Part shown: piece by piece, positions 28,962 to 39,978 of the stretch
How the letters are laid out: each line of letters opens with the position of its first letter
Position numbering within the stretch: position 1 is the first letter of the stretch
Assembly (NCBI GenBank): GCA_948146395.1
Contig: OX411558.1
Location: 53,143,622 to 53,207,621, forward strand
Direction of reading: 5' to 3'
Origin: Fragum whitleyi
Taxonomy: Eukaryota; Mollusca; Bivalvia; Cardiida; Cardiidae
DNA: 64,000 nucleotides
Position numbers and translations under genes: made by a program
The notes under the pieces: generated by a model
What the model was told of the DNA's origin: nothing
Seen by the model: the letters and a program-made list of their open reading frames with translations, nothing else
The model's database searches: none

Positions 28962-31900
28962 TGGGTTATTCTTTACTTCCATTAATAAGTGGTATAATTT
29001 TAACAATTACATTCATAATGGCGAATAACATTATATAATGGAATTGTCGCAGCATCAAAGCCAATTTTGAAGAACTTAATCTTCTAGTTTCCGAACAAAA
29101 ACCAGTTGCAGTATGTTTATAAGAAACGTTTCTCAAAGATTCAGATAAGTTTTCTTTGAAAAAACATTCTTGCTATCTGACTAACTTTACAGAACGTGAG
29201 AGAGCATCTGGTGGTGTGGGAATGATTGTTAATAATAATAGCCCTCACCGTCATGTCAGTCTAGATACTTCTTTGCAAGCAGAAGCTGTAAGTATCTCGC
29301 TAAATAAAACAATTACATTGTGTTCTGTTTATCTTCCTCCTAGTTTCCCTGTAGATGGTAGAAAACTTGATAATCTCGTTGATCAGCTACCAAAACCATT
29401 TATACTTATGGGAGATTTCAATTCTCATCATAAGTTATGGGGATGCTCCAATACAGACGACAAAGGTCGTATTGTTGAGGACTTTGTAACAAGGCATGAT
29501 CTAGTTTTACTGAATGATTAATCTAAAACATATCTTCATCCCGCAACTGGAAATTATTCTTCACTGGATTTGACTTTTTGCAGTCCTGATTTTTTTCCTG
29601 ATTTTTCATGGAAAGTTCTTTCCGACCTTCATGGTAGTGACCATTTCCCTATTCAGATCTCCGAATTAGGACCATCTGTTCAGGAGCGCCCTAGGCGTTG
29701 GAAACTCCATAAGGCTAATTGGGAACATTTTAGGACCACTTGCGAACAGTCTATAAATCCAGAAGCCTTTGATGACTGTGAAAACTCTGCAGATCTGTTT
29801 ACAACTTTACTTTATTCTGCTGCAGAAAAAAGTATTCCACAAACATCGCCAGACAAAAAATCCAAACAAGCCATGGTTCAATGACGATTGCAAAAAAGCT
29901 GAAGCTGAAAGAAAACGTGCTCTTAGAGCATTTGGCTTAAGACCTTCAAAGGAGAATCTTTACAAATTTAAAATTGCACGTGCGAAAGCACGTCGTGCAA
30001 TTAAAGAAAGTAAGCGTTCGTCTTGGAGACAGTATGTATCTAGATTAAATACAAGATCATCTGTCAAAAAGACATGGGACATGATACGTAAAATTAGTGG
30101 CAAGAATACATCACTTAGTGTTGGTCATCTTAAAACGGATGACGATAATACAGTTTCTTCGAAACATGATATTGCCAATGCCCTTGCAGACACGTTTGCC
30201 AAGAAATCTTCCTCTACTAATTATTCACCTACGTTTCAGAAGTTTCAGGGTGAAAAGTCTAAACTTAATTTTAGTTCCAGAAATCTGGAACAATATAATA
30301 GAGACTTTTCCGTTAAGGAATTGAAAAAAGCTTTAAAAAAGTGTCACGACACTGCCGTCGGATCAGATGCTATTCATTATCAATTCCTCGAACGTTTGCC
30401 ATCTCGTTCCCTTCATTGCTTACTTCAGATTTATAATCAGGTATGGATAACGGGAAGCATTCCAGCCTCTTGGCGAGCAGCTATCGTTATTCCAATACCT
30501 AAACCAGGTAAGGATTCCACAAATCCATCTAATTATCGCTCTTTTGCTTTAACTAGTTGTATTTGCAAGACCATGGAAAGAATGGTAAATGATCGGCTTG
30601 TCTGGTTTCTTGAAATGAACCACCTTATTACTCAAGTCCAAAGTGGCTTTTGTAAACAGAGAAGCACTCTTGATCATCTTGTTCGCTTTGAGACATTTAT
30701 TCGAGAAGCCTTTATAAAAAAGGAACACGTTGTTTCTGTCTTTCGATCTTGAAAGTGCTTATGACACCACTTGGAAGTATGAAATTATGAACGACCTCTA
30801 TGATTTCGGTATTCGAGGCCGCCTTGCCTTTTTCATCTCAGCTTTTTTGGATGAACGGCAGTTTAGAGTCCGTGTTGGTAATACTTTATCTGATCCTCAT
30901 GAACAAGAAATGGGTGTCCCCCAGGGAAGTATTTTATCGGTGACACTATTTAGTGTCAAAATAAACAACATCGTAAAAACTGTTTGTCCTAGTGTGGAAT
31001 GTTTTCTATATGTTGATGACTTCTGCATCTGTTACAGATCAAAACACATGTATACAATTGAAAGACAGTTGCAGCAAGTTTTAAACAATCTTTCAAAATG
31101 GTCTAATGAAAACGGTTTCAAATTTTCAAAGACAAAAACTAAATGTATGCATTTTTGTCAATCAAGGGAAGTGCACTCCGATCCAGAATTAAAGTTGGGC
31201 GGAGTGCCGATTGAAGTTGTTAAGGAATTTAAATTCTTAGAACTCCTTTTTGATTCTAAACTGTCGTTTATTCCACATATTGATAATTTGAAAAATATAT
31301 GCCAAAAGGCACTTAATCTTTTACGTGTTGTTTCCAGTATGGGTTGGGGAGCCGATAAAAAGGTTCTATTGCGCCTTGATAGGGCACTTGTTAGATCCAA
31401 GCTAGACTATGGCTGTGTAATTTATGGTTCTGCACGCCCTTCATACCTTCGCAAACTTGATACTATTCATAATCAAGGATTGCGTTTGGCGTTGGGCTCA
31501 TTTAGAACGTCACCAGTTAACAGTCTTTATACAGAAGCAAATGAACCTTCTTTAAATTTACGGAGGAAAAAGCTTTCTTTACAATATTATTTAAAACTTA
31601 AATCCAATCCCGATAATCCTACTCATATAGTTGTGTTTGATCCAAAATATAGAGAGGATTTTGAAAAGAAAAAGAACCCTATTCTTCCCTTCAGTTTGCG
31701 TTGTGAGGCTGATGTAAATTCTCTAGACTTAGATCTAGAGGACGTGGCAGAACATATTGTTCCTGATGTTCCTTTGTGGACATATAAAAGCCGCACGTTT
31801 CTTTATGAGCTTGCTTCCAGCAAAAAGGATACAGCAGATCCAAGTATTTTTAGAACAAAGTTCTTGGAAGTCAAAGAAAAATACACATCATACGAAGAGA

Positions 31901-32694
31901 TATACACAGACGGTTCAAACGATGGCGAAAAAGTTGCATCAGCCACTATTTTAGATGGCGAAAAATATCAATTCCGCCTTCCTAATAACTCTTCCATTTT
32001 TTCAGCAGAGCTTAAGGCCATTGATCTCGCACTCGATCATATGATTGCAGAACGTTTCTCTCGTTATATCATTTATACTGACTCTATGTCGAGCATGCAA
32101 GCGATTGAACACGAGAAAACTGACAACCCCCTTATCGTAAGATTACTCGATAAAATAGCTCAGCTTAATGATGTTGATCTCGTTTTCTGCTGGATTCCAA
32201 GCCATATTGGTATTCGTGGTAATGAGGAGGCAGATAAAGCTGCCAAGGATGCATTATCACTTGAAATTTTACCATTCGAAGTACCTTTCTCCGATTTTAA
32301 ACCCTTTATTCATAATTTTATTCATGATGTCTGGAGGAACTGTTGGACTGATCCAGCTAACCAGAATAGTAAATTGTTTTCTGTTCGGCAGGACCTCGGT
32401 GATTGGTTGCCTGGTTACAGGTCATGCCGTCGCAAAGAGCTAATTTTAACTAGACTACGCATTGGTCATTCTCACGTAACGCACTCTTACCTTTTAAAAG
32501 GAGAAGAGATGCCAATGTGCATTTCATGCAACGCTCCTCTTACTATCAAACATATTTTTATAGATTGTATTGATTTCGTTTTTATCAGAAACAAATATTT
32601 TAGAGTTGATAGTATGACGCAGCTGTTTGACTATGTCAAATTGGAACTGATTTTTGACTTTCTTAAGGCAATTCATTTATATAACAAAATCTGA
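28961..32694 (+). pseudogene. LINE B ORF2, several lesions
   Basis: Begins MGYSLLP, with the endonuclease start right after. In-frame TAA codons at 29,036-29,038, about 29,120 and 29,519 hit the endonuclease; two are changes at CAA codons. There is a frameshift at about 29,860 and a two-base loss at about 30,742, in the same T-run where copy A has lost one base. The frame from 30,730 to 32,694 (654 codons) is open. It includes the LESAYD RT motif, GVPQGS, YVDD, the RNase H motifs TDGS/SAEL/YTDS/GNEEADKAAKD and the C-terminal CCHC. Confidence 0.88.
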
Positions 32695-33277
32695 TTTTAG
32701 GTTCTATTGACCGTTTCTTCTTTATTTTTTAAAATGTTCTATACAATTTTACCGTCTTCAATAGCTTTTTTGGTTATTATTTCTTTTTGATTTATTAGTT
32801 TACATTGACCTGTTTTATAACGTTGATAGCTTGAATTTTAGTACACGCATGAATGATACCTTTTTTGAATTTTCCGGTCGAGTGGACTCGCACATGGGCC
32901 GTTCTCCTGATCTGGGGAGAGTCCATGTGCTTTCGTGCTTACGTCGGATTATTCCAGTTTTAAACATGAGTGTTTGCGCCCAACATGACCTTAGTAGTCG
33001 ACGGGCCGTAAAGCAATATTCATTCATTCATTCAAATTTGTAGAGTTTTTTAAAAGGAAAAATGTATTGTTTGTGATGTGAATGAAACACTGACTCTGAA
33101 ACTATCTAAACCACAAATGGTATAAACATTATTATGAGAAATACATCAAAATTTGTAACAATTTCTAGAGATGAATGGAAGTTTTTGTGTGATTCTGATG
33201 TAGGTATTCAATATTTGTGTTAATTTTTAGAAGAACAACCTAAATATTTATCGAAAAGATTTTTAACTAGCAAATAA

Positions 33278-33985
33278 TTGACTTCAAAGCATCATGTTCT
33301 CCTTAAGGAAAAAAGATTTTTAAAAAAAATGTATTGTTCGAGCTGTAATGTTTGGCTATCTGAGTATTTTCTAAGTTGTCAACTCAATAGCACTAAGCAT
33401 GAACGCTGTTTTTTCAAACATAAAAGATTTAGAAAAGGTGCTGTATCTCGTGTAAAAAAGCAGTTAAAAACAAACACTAAAGACAAAAAGAATGACAATT
33501 TACCTAAAACTTAGTCCAAAAATGAAAAAGAAAACATTATACACCTCAATAAAATATCATCACCTGAAAAGAAAAGTGATCAGTTAGCATTTTCGGGGGA
33601 TATATTTGATGGTCTTTTTCGTTCGAGAGATACATTTGATGAAAAATCATGCACATCAACTAGTGAGTTTTCCCCTGATATTTTTTTTTACATAACAACG
33701 CAAGTTTGAAAAAGAACAAGCTCTTCAAGATTCTGATCTGCAAGAAATACCTCTAAATCAATTAGGTATTATCGACTAAGAAAATTATGGAAATAGTTCA
33801 TCTGATTTAAATAAATCTCCAATCAAAATCAGTAGTAGTAATGAAAGTGGACAGTCGACAAAAAGTTTTTCTCTTTTGAATCGATCATTTTGTTCAGATG
33901 ATAATACACAAGATGGATTTTCAGTTACTGATTTTCCGTTAGATTTGTTAAGTGGGACGGCTTGGCAAAATACCCTTGCCACATT
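33278..33985 (+). pseudogene. Zinc-finger gene of P2, broken
   Basis: A frame with MYCSSCNVWLSEYFLSCQLNSTKHERC mirrors the P1 finger (C-x2-C then His residues). It is followed by a Lys-rich segment, a TAG at about 33,511, a further stretch to SPDIFFY, then a frameshift and a Ser/Asp-rich section (EIPLNQLG resembles the P1 segment DIPLSLINEW). The octapeptide array of P1 is absent. The sequence runs into a LINE fragment at 33,984. Confidence 0.5.
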
Positions 33986-34250
33986 CCAAGACACATTGGA
34001 ATTCGTGGTAATGAGGAGGCAGATAAAGCTGCCAAAGATGCATTATCACTTGAGGTTTTTCCCTTTGAAGTACCTTTTAGCGATTTTAAACTTTTAATTA
34101 ATGTGTTTATCCTGAATATCTGGAAAAAATGTTGGAATGAGTTTGCTAACCAACATAACAAAGTTGGTTTTATTCAACAAGATTTAGGTGATTGGTTACC
34201 AGGTTATAGATCAAACCGTCGAGAAGAACTAATTTTGACTCGCCTACGCC
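33984..34250 (+). mobile_element. Internal LINE ORF2 fragment (RNase H to C-terminus)
   Basis: Encodes HIGIRGNEEADKAAKDALSLE, then DLGDWLPGYRSNRREELILTRLR, that is RNase H end and linker, close to copies B and C. It lacks both the upstream domains and the LINE 3' UTR and tail, so it did not arise by ordinary target-primed insertion of a 3' end. Deletion on the right, or DNA-mediated capture, is more likely. Confidence 0.85.
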
Positions 34251-34769
34251 TACACGCTTTGCATTTGAGTACACATGCAAAACTTTTGGACCCTTTCAAG
34301 AACATTTTTGTTTTGAATGCAGAGATGATGGCTAGGCTAACTCTACCAAAGATTCCTGTTAGCAACAAATATTCTTGTAGTCTACTTTCAACATAATTGC
34401 AGTTATTTTATAGTGGATAACACACCTAGTGATGGATTCCCTAGACAAATAAAACCCAATTATACTATCTGTGTCACAAGTTGCTCATCCCACTTATGTG
34501 TACTATACTTTACCCCTTGGCGGAAGATATTTCAAATGTCTCGAGCCATAACATCTTCTTTTTTTCAATGTCTAATTAAAGATGACTATGGTTGATCTTT
34601 TGATCCCTAAGGTAGGTGACCATCTCTTAACAGGTTGAGCTACTGAGCTTGAGGAATAAATCTGGTTGTCAAAATTATTCAAGCATGAAATGTAAAAGCA
34701 TACATACCGTGCAGTTCAATGCTGGTCTGTTATTAATTACTACCTCGTATATGCTAGGCACAGCTGAAG
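34251..34769. other. No gene recognised
   Basis: AT-rich. A short frame containing HFCFECRDDG near 34,300 may be the C-terminal end of the P2 zinc-finger gene (P1 ends CCVCNEDDFHNW), placed downstream of the LINE fragment. Otherwise nothing is seen. Confidence 0.35.
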
Positions 34770-35063
34770 TTACCATATCACATGGTGATCTGGTATAAAA
34801 AATAAGTTATGTATAAATAAAGTTTTAAAAGACACTAGATTGTCTGTGATAAGAATTGACAGAGTAAATCTGTCAAATGTCACTATTTCCGTGAGGTTAT
34901 CTATTGTGGCACTGTAGTAAAATCCCTGGTCTATAAATTTAAAATTAAATGTGTAAATGTCCCTATCACAACTGTCCCTTAACGTGAAGTTTGATCTGCA
35001 GCTTACTACGCCAAAAAGAATGATAAATATTATCGCGTAAGTCTCAATCTTGACTCCCTCCAT
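34770..35063 (-). CDS. Possible signal-peptide exon of an unknown secreted host protein
   Basis: 97 codons from an ATG at 35,063: MEGVKIETYAIIFIILFGVVSC has a short charged start, a hydrophobic core and a cysteine or serine cleavage region, as in a eukaryotic signal peptide. It is followed by RSNFTLRDSCDRDIYTFNFKF. Upstream on the same strand are AGCCAATCA and CATAAAACA at plausible promoter distance. The frame ends near a GATATG/GTAACT donor-like site, so it may be a first exon. I recognise no family, and nothing else of the gene is in view. Confidence 0.35.
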   Translation of the reverse strand: MEGVKIETYAIIFIILFGVVSCRSNFTLRDSCDRDIYTFNFKFIDQGFYYSATIDNLTEIVTFDRFTLSILITDNLVSFKTLFIHNLFFIPDHHVIW

Positions 35064-35855
35064 TTTTTACGTTCTTCAGTGCAATGAATAATCATTGTTT
35101 TATGATTGGCTAAAAGATCACGACTGATAGATGACTTCGGTTGAAACTAAGGTAGAGCTTTTTAATAAGTTGGTCAAATGGGACTCTTAAAAGTATCAGT
35201 TTATTTTTTATCGTAACTAGGTGATAACTTTTGTCTAATATTTTTATAACACTCGGAATGCATAGTAAAGCGAATATCGCTAACATGATATATAAAACAA
35301 TCCTTAATGGTATCGGAATACTTGATTAGTCTTTCACGCAACAGACAAAAATATTTCGACACGTGTTATTCTGATTAAAGACACATGGTTGCAACCAAAT
35401 TCTCCGTCTTTGTCTATACATTGTTCAATACCCTCAGGAAGGGATTTTAAACAAATGTCACAAATCCTATACTCTGCATCATTAAACTCGTCCGACTTTT
35501 TGGCGGTTAATATTCATTTGTAAGAATGGATACTTTCATCGTCTGAAACCTTTAAAGGTCGATAGTATGCGTTATGGTAATAAGTTATTTAAAGGATAGG
35601 CAGTAACTTTGAATTTCCCCAGTGTCCCTCTTAAAAACGTGTTTATTAAATCATAAAAAACGACGAAAGTTAAAGATTATTAATTTACGCAAACCATCTA
35701 TGGCGGTCGAGCTTAAATCTTATAAAATCGCACAAATCTCTCATTAACCCATCACACATAAAGAAATCGAGGGCTAGTATTAAAATTTCCGGGCGTAATT
35801 CCTGGAAAAAATTATCGATTGTAACAAAAGGGTTCCTAGTGAAATTAAAAACATC
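35064..35855. other. No gene recognised
   Basis: AT-rich sequence with no supported coding or repeat structure. Its right end carries the left target duplication of LINE C (ACTGCGAACAT at 35,856-35,866). Confidence 0.4.
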
Positions 35856-36234
35856 ACTGCGAACATGAATGAATGAATGAATAGTGTTTTACGGCCCGTC
35901 GACAGCTAAGGTCATGTTGGGCGCAAAATATTTTAAAAAATAAATAATTGGTAAACGACGTCAAGGATATATTAAAACTAAACTAGACAAAACCATTATA
36001 AAACAATTCATGGTAAATGGGATAATACAAATCAATCTAAGTTGTAAAAATGTAAAGAAGCATTTCAAGTCTAAAATGAAATTACGATCAAAAGATCACT
36101 CAAAATAACTTTAAAAATTCACATAAACGCTTTATAATCTAAGAATAATTTAAATGGGTAGAATAAATTGTAAAATTTTAAGAAAAGTTTTGACTTTGAG
36201 AACTAAGAAGAAAAATAGTCAATATAACCTAAAA

Positions 36235-39200
36235 TTAGATTTTGCTATATAAATTTATTGACTTCAGAAAGTCAAATATTAGTTCAAATTTTACAGACTC
36301 GAACAACTGCCTCATACTATTAACTTTAAAATATCTGTCTCTAATAAAAGAAAAATCAATACAATCAATAAAAATATGTTTCATAGTAAGAGGAGCGTTA
36401 CATGGAATGCACATTGGCATCTCTTCGCCCTTTAAAATATATGAATGTGTTAGATGTGTATGGCCAATGCGCAACCGAGTCAAGATAAGCTCTTCGCGAC
36501 GGTTTGACCTGTAACCAGGTAACCAATCGCTGAGGTCCTGTCGAACAGAATATAGCTTATTATTTTGGTTCGTTGGATCATTCCAACATTTACTCCAGAC
36601 ATCATGAATAAAACTATTAATAAGGGGTTTAAAATCAGTAAAAGGTACTTCAAAGGGTAAAATTTCAAGTGATAATGAATCCTTGGCAGCTTTATCTGCC
36701 TCTTCATTACCACGAATACCAATATGGCTTGGAAGCCAACAGAAAACGAGATCAACATCATTAAGCTTAGCTATTTTATCAAGTAGCCTTACAATAAGGG
36801 GATTGTCAATTTTTTCGTGCTCAATCGCTTGCATGCTTGACATAGAGTCAGTAAAAATGATATAGCGAGAGAGACGTTCTGCGATCATATGATCGAGTGC
36901 GAGATCGATGGCCTTAAGCTCGGCTGAAAAAATAGAAGAGTTATTGGGAAGGCGGAATTGATATTTTTCGCCATCTAAAATAGTGGCTGAGGCAACTTTT
37001 TCGGCATCTTTTGAACCGTCAGTGTATATTTCTTCGTAAGATGTGTATTTTTCTTTGACTTCCAAGAATTTGGTTTTAAAAATAGATGGATCTGTTGTAT
37101 CCTTTTTGCTTGAAGCAAGATCATAAAGAAACGTGGGACTTTTATATGTCCACAAAGGAACATCAGGAACAATATGTTCTGCCACGTCCTCTAGGTCAAA
37201 ATCTAGAGAGCTTACATCGGCTTCACAGCGCAAACTAAAAGGAAGAATAGGGTTCTTTTTCTTTTCAAAAGCCTCTCTATATTTAGGTTCAAACACAACT
37301 TTATGGGTAGGATTATCCGGATTTGATTTTAATTTTAAATAAAATTGCATGGAAAGCTTCTTCCTGCGTAAATTTAAGGAAGGCTCATTTGCTTCTGTAT
37401 AAACACTGTTAATTGGTGATGTTCTAAATGCACCCAACGCCAAGCGCAATCCCTGATTATGAATAGTATCAAGTTTGCGAAGGTATGAAGGGCGCGCAGA
37501 ACCATAAACAACACAGCCATAATCTAGCTTTGATCTAACAAGTGCCCTATAAAGGCGCAATAGAACCTTTTTATCGGCTCCCCAATCCATACTGGATACA
37601 ACACGTAAAAGATTAAGTGCCTTTAGGCATTTATTTCTCAAATTATCAATATGTGGAATAAATGACAGTTTAGAATCAAAAAGGAGTCCTAAGAACTTAA
37701 ATTCTTTGACAACTTCAATCGGTACTCCATCCAACTTTAAGTCAGGATCAAGATGCATTTTTCTCGATTGACAAAAATGCATACATTTAGTTTTTGTCTT
37801 TGAAAACTTGAAACCGTTTTCATTGGACCATTTTGAAAGATTGTTCAAGACTTGTTGCAATTGTCTTTCAATTGTATACATTTGTTTTGATCTGTAGCAG
37901 ATACAAAAATCGTCAACGTAGAGAAAACATTCCACACCAGGGCAAACGGTTTTAACAATGTTGTTTATTTTGACACTAAATAGTGTAACCGATAAAATAC
38001 TCCCCTGGGGAACACCCATTTCTTGTTCATGGGGATCAGATAAAGTATCTCCAACACGGACTCTAAACTGACGTTCATCCAAAAAAGCTGAGATGAAAAA
38101 GGCAAGGCGACCTCGAATACCGAAATCATAGAGGTCGTTCATAATTCCATACTTCCAAGTGGTGTCATAAGCACTTTCGAGATCGAAAAAGACAGAAACA
38201 ACGTGTTCCTTCTTTATAAAGGCTTCTCGAATAAATGTCTCATAGCGAACAAGATGATCAAGAGTGCTTCTCTGTTTACGAAAGCCACTTTGGACTTGCG
38301 TAATAAGGTGGTTCTTTTCAAGAAACCAAACAAGACGATCATTAACCATTCTTTCCATGGTTTTACAGATGCAACTGGTTAAAGCAATAGGGCGGTAATT
38401 TGAAGGGTTTGTGGAATCTTTACCTGGTTTAGGTATTGGAATAACGATAGCTTCCCGCCAAGAGGCTGGAATGCTTCCCGTCTTCCATACCTGATTATAA
38501 ATTTGGAGTAAGCAATGAAGGGAACGAGATGGCAAACGTTTGAGGAATTGATAATGAATAGCATCTGATCCGACAGCAGTGTCGTGACACTTTTTTAAAG
38601 CTTTTTTCAATTCCTTAACGGAAAAGTCTCTATTATAATGTTCCAGATTTCTGGAACTGAAATTAAGTTTAGACTTTTCTTTTTCACCTTGAAACTTCTG
38701 AAACGCAGGTGAGTAATTAGTAGAGGAAGACTTCTTGGCAAACGTGTCTGCCAAGACATTAGCAATGTCATGTTTTGAAGAAACTGTGTTATCGTCATCC
38801 GTTTTAAGATGACCGACATTAAGTGATGTATTCTTCCCACTAATTTTACGTATCATGTCCCAAGTCTTTTTGACAGATGATCTAGAGTTTAATCTAGAGA
38901 CATACTGTCTCCAAGACGAACGCTTACTTTGTTTAATAGTACGACGTGCTTTCGCACGTGCAATTTTAAATTTGTAAAGATTCTCCTTTGAAGGCCTTAA
39001 GCCAAATGCTCTAAGAGCACGTTTTCTTTCAGCTACAGCCTTTTTGCAATCGTCATTGAACCATGGCTTGTTTGGATTCTTTGGGTCAGGCGATGTTTGT
39101 GGAATACTTTTTTCTGCAGCAGTATAAAGTAAAGTTGTAAACAGATCTGCAGAGTTTTCACAGTCATCAAAGGCTTCTGGATTTATCGACTGTTCACATG

Positions 39201-39978
39201 TGGTTCTAAAAAGTTCCCAATTAGCTTTATGGAGTTTCCAACGCCTAGGGCGCTTCTGAACAGATGGTCCCAATTCGGAGATCCGAAGAGGGAAATGGTC
39301 ACTACCATGAAGGTCGGAAAGAACTTTCCATGAAAAATCAGGAAAAATATCAGGACTGCAAATAGTCAAATCCAGTGAAGAGTAATTTCCTGTTGCAGGA
39401 TGAAGATAAGTTTTAGATTTATCATTCAATAAAACAAGATCATGTCTAGTTACAAAATCCTCAACAGTACGACCTTTGTCGTCTGTATTGGAGAATCCCC
39501 ATAATTTATGGTGAGAATTGAAATCTCCCATAAGAATAAAAGGGTGTGGTAGCTGGTCAACAATATGATCCAGTTTTACGCCATCAACGGGGGAACTAGG
39601 AGGAAGATAGACAGAGCACAGTGTAATAGTTTTATTGAGGGATACACTCACAGCCACTGCTTGTAGAGAAGTATCTAAACTAACATGACGGTGAGGGATA
39701 TTATTATTTACAATAATTCCCACACCACCAGACGCTTTCTCGCGATCTGTAAAGTTAGTGAAATAGCAAGAGTGATATTTCAGAGAAAACTTATCTGTGT
39801 CTTTAAGAAACGTTTCTTGTATACATACTGCAGCTGGTTTTTGTTTGTTAATTAGAAGATTAAGTTCTTCAAAATTAACCTTGATGCTGCGACAATTCCA
39901 TTGTATAATGTTATTCGCCATTATGGAGGTTAGAGTTAAAATAATACCACTTAATAATGGAAGTGAGAGACTACCCAT
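36235..39978 (-). CDS. LINE C ORF2: AP endonuclease, reverse transcriptase, RNase H
   Basis: Intact, 1,247 residues. AP endonuclease about 20-235: QWNCRS at 26-31, E of QETF at 55, GDFN at 151-154, SLDLT about 201-205, SDH 226-228. RT about 480-780: PIPKPGK, NYRPIALTS, FFDLESAYD with D599, GVPQGS, YVDD 687-690. RNase H about 980-1100: D987 (TDGS), E1020 (SAEL), D1044 (FTDS), D1095 (EEADKAAK), a complete D-E-D-D set. The C-terminal C-x2-C-x7-H-x4-C motif starts at C1190. The ATG overlaps the ORF1 stop in TAATG, suggesting termination-reinitiation. A second in-frame ATG (MANN) precedes the endonuclease. Function: nicking the target and copying the RNA in place. RNase H supports assignment to the I superfamily. 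Confidence 0.96.
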   Translation of the reverse strand: MGSLSLPLLSGIILTLTSIMANNIIQWNCRSIKVNFEELNLLINKQKPAAVCIQETFLKDTDKFSLKYHSCYFTNFTDREKASGGVGIIVNNNIPHRHVSLDTSLQAVAVSVSLNKTITLCSVYLPPSSPVDGVKLDHIVDQLPHPFILMGDFNSHHKLWGFSNTDDKGRTVEDFVTRHDLVLLNDKSKTYLHPATGNYSSLDLTICSPDIFPDFSWKVLSDLHGSDHFPLRISELGPSVQKRPRRWKLHKANWELFRTTCEQSINPEAFDDCENSADLFTTLLYTAAEKSIPQTSPDPKNPNKPWFNDDCKKAVAERKRALRAFGLRPSKENLYKFKIARAKARRTIKQSKRSSWRQYVSRLNSRSSVKKTWDMIRKISGKNTSLNVGHLKTDDDNTVSSKHDIANVLADTFAKKSSSTNYSPAFQKFQGEKEKSKLNFSSRNLEHYNRDFSVKELKKALKKCHDTAVGSDAIHYQFLKRLPSRSLHCLLQIYNQVWKTGSIPASWREAIVIPIPKPGKDSTNPSNYRPIALTSCICKTMERMVNDRLVWFLEKNHLITQVQSGFRKQRSTLDHLVRYETFIREAFIKKEHVVSVFFDLESAYDTTWKYGIMNDLYDFGIRGRLAFFISAFLDERQFRVRVGDTLSDPHEQEMGVPQGSILSVTLFSVKINNIVKTVCPGVECFLYVDDFCICYRSKQMYTIERQLQQVLNNLSKWSNENGFKFSKTKTKCMHFCQSRKMHLDPDLKLDGVPIEVVKEFKFLGLLFDSKLSFIPHIDNLRNKCLKALNLLRVVSSMDWGADKKVLLRLYRALVRSKLDYGCVVYGSARPSYLRKLDTIHNQGLRLALGAFRTSPINSVYTEANEPSLNLRRKKLSMQFYLKLKSNPDNPTHKVVFEPKYREAFEKKKNPILPFSLRCEADVSSLDFDLEDVAEHIVPDVPLWTYKSPTFLYDLASSKKDTTDPSIFKTKFLEVKEKYTSYEEIYTDGSKDAEKVASATILDGEKYQFRLPNNSSIFSAELKAIDLALDHMIAERLSRYIIFTDSMSSMQAIEHEKIDNPLIVRLLDKIAKLNDVDLVFCWLPSHIGIRGNEEADKAAKDSLSLEILPFEVPFTDFKPLINSFIHDVWSKCWNDPTNQNNKLYSVRQDLSDWLPGYRSNRREELILTRLRIGHTHLTHSYILKGEEMPMCIPCNAPLTMKHIFIDCIDFSFIRDRYFKVNSMRQLFESVKFELIFDFLKSINLYSKI

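Larger units (their letters stand above)
27045..33029 (+). mobile_element. LINE copy B, full length, decayed
   Basis: Same architecture as copy A but of the second subfamily (5' UTR starts CGCCCCAGCTGGGCGGGGGG; the ORF1/ORF2 junction is TAATG). A 15-bp target duplication ATTCAAATTTGTAGA lies at 27,030-27,044 and 33,030-33,044. Both ORFs have several stops and frameshifts, so this copy is older than A, C and E. It interrupted the P2 MxQA gene. Confidence 0.93.
26979..33220 (+). pseudogene. MxQA-family gene of P2, split by LINE B
   Basis: The ATG at 26,979 starts MTQAGVDFAHIKQ. After 22 codons the sequence is interrupted by LINE B (27,045-33,029). It resumes beyond the target duplication at about 33,045, where VNETLTLKLSK is readable, followed by SKFVTISRDEW-like and FLCDSD-like sequence in another frame. 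The same order and motifs occur at 43,387-43,640. A TAA and a frameshift are present in addition to the LINE. The family is unknown. Confidence 0.5.
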
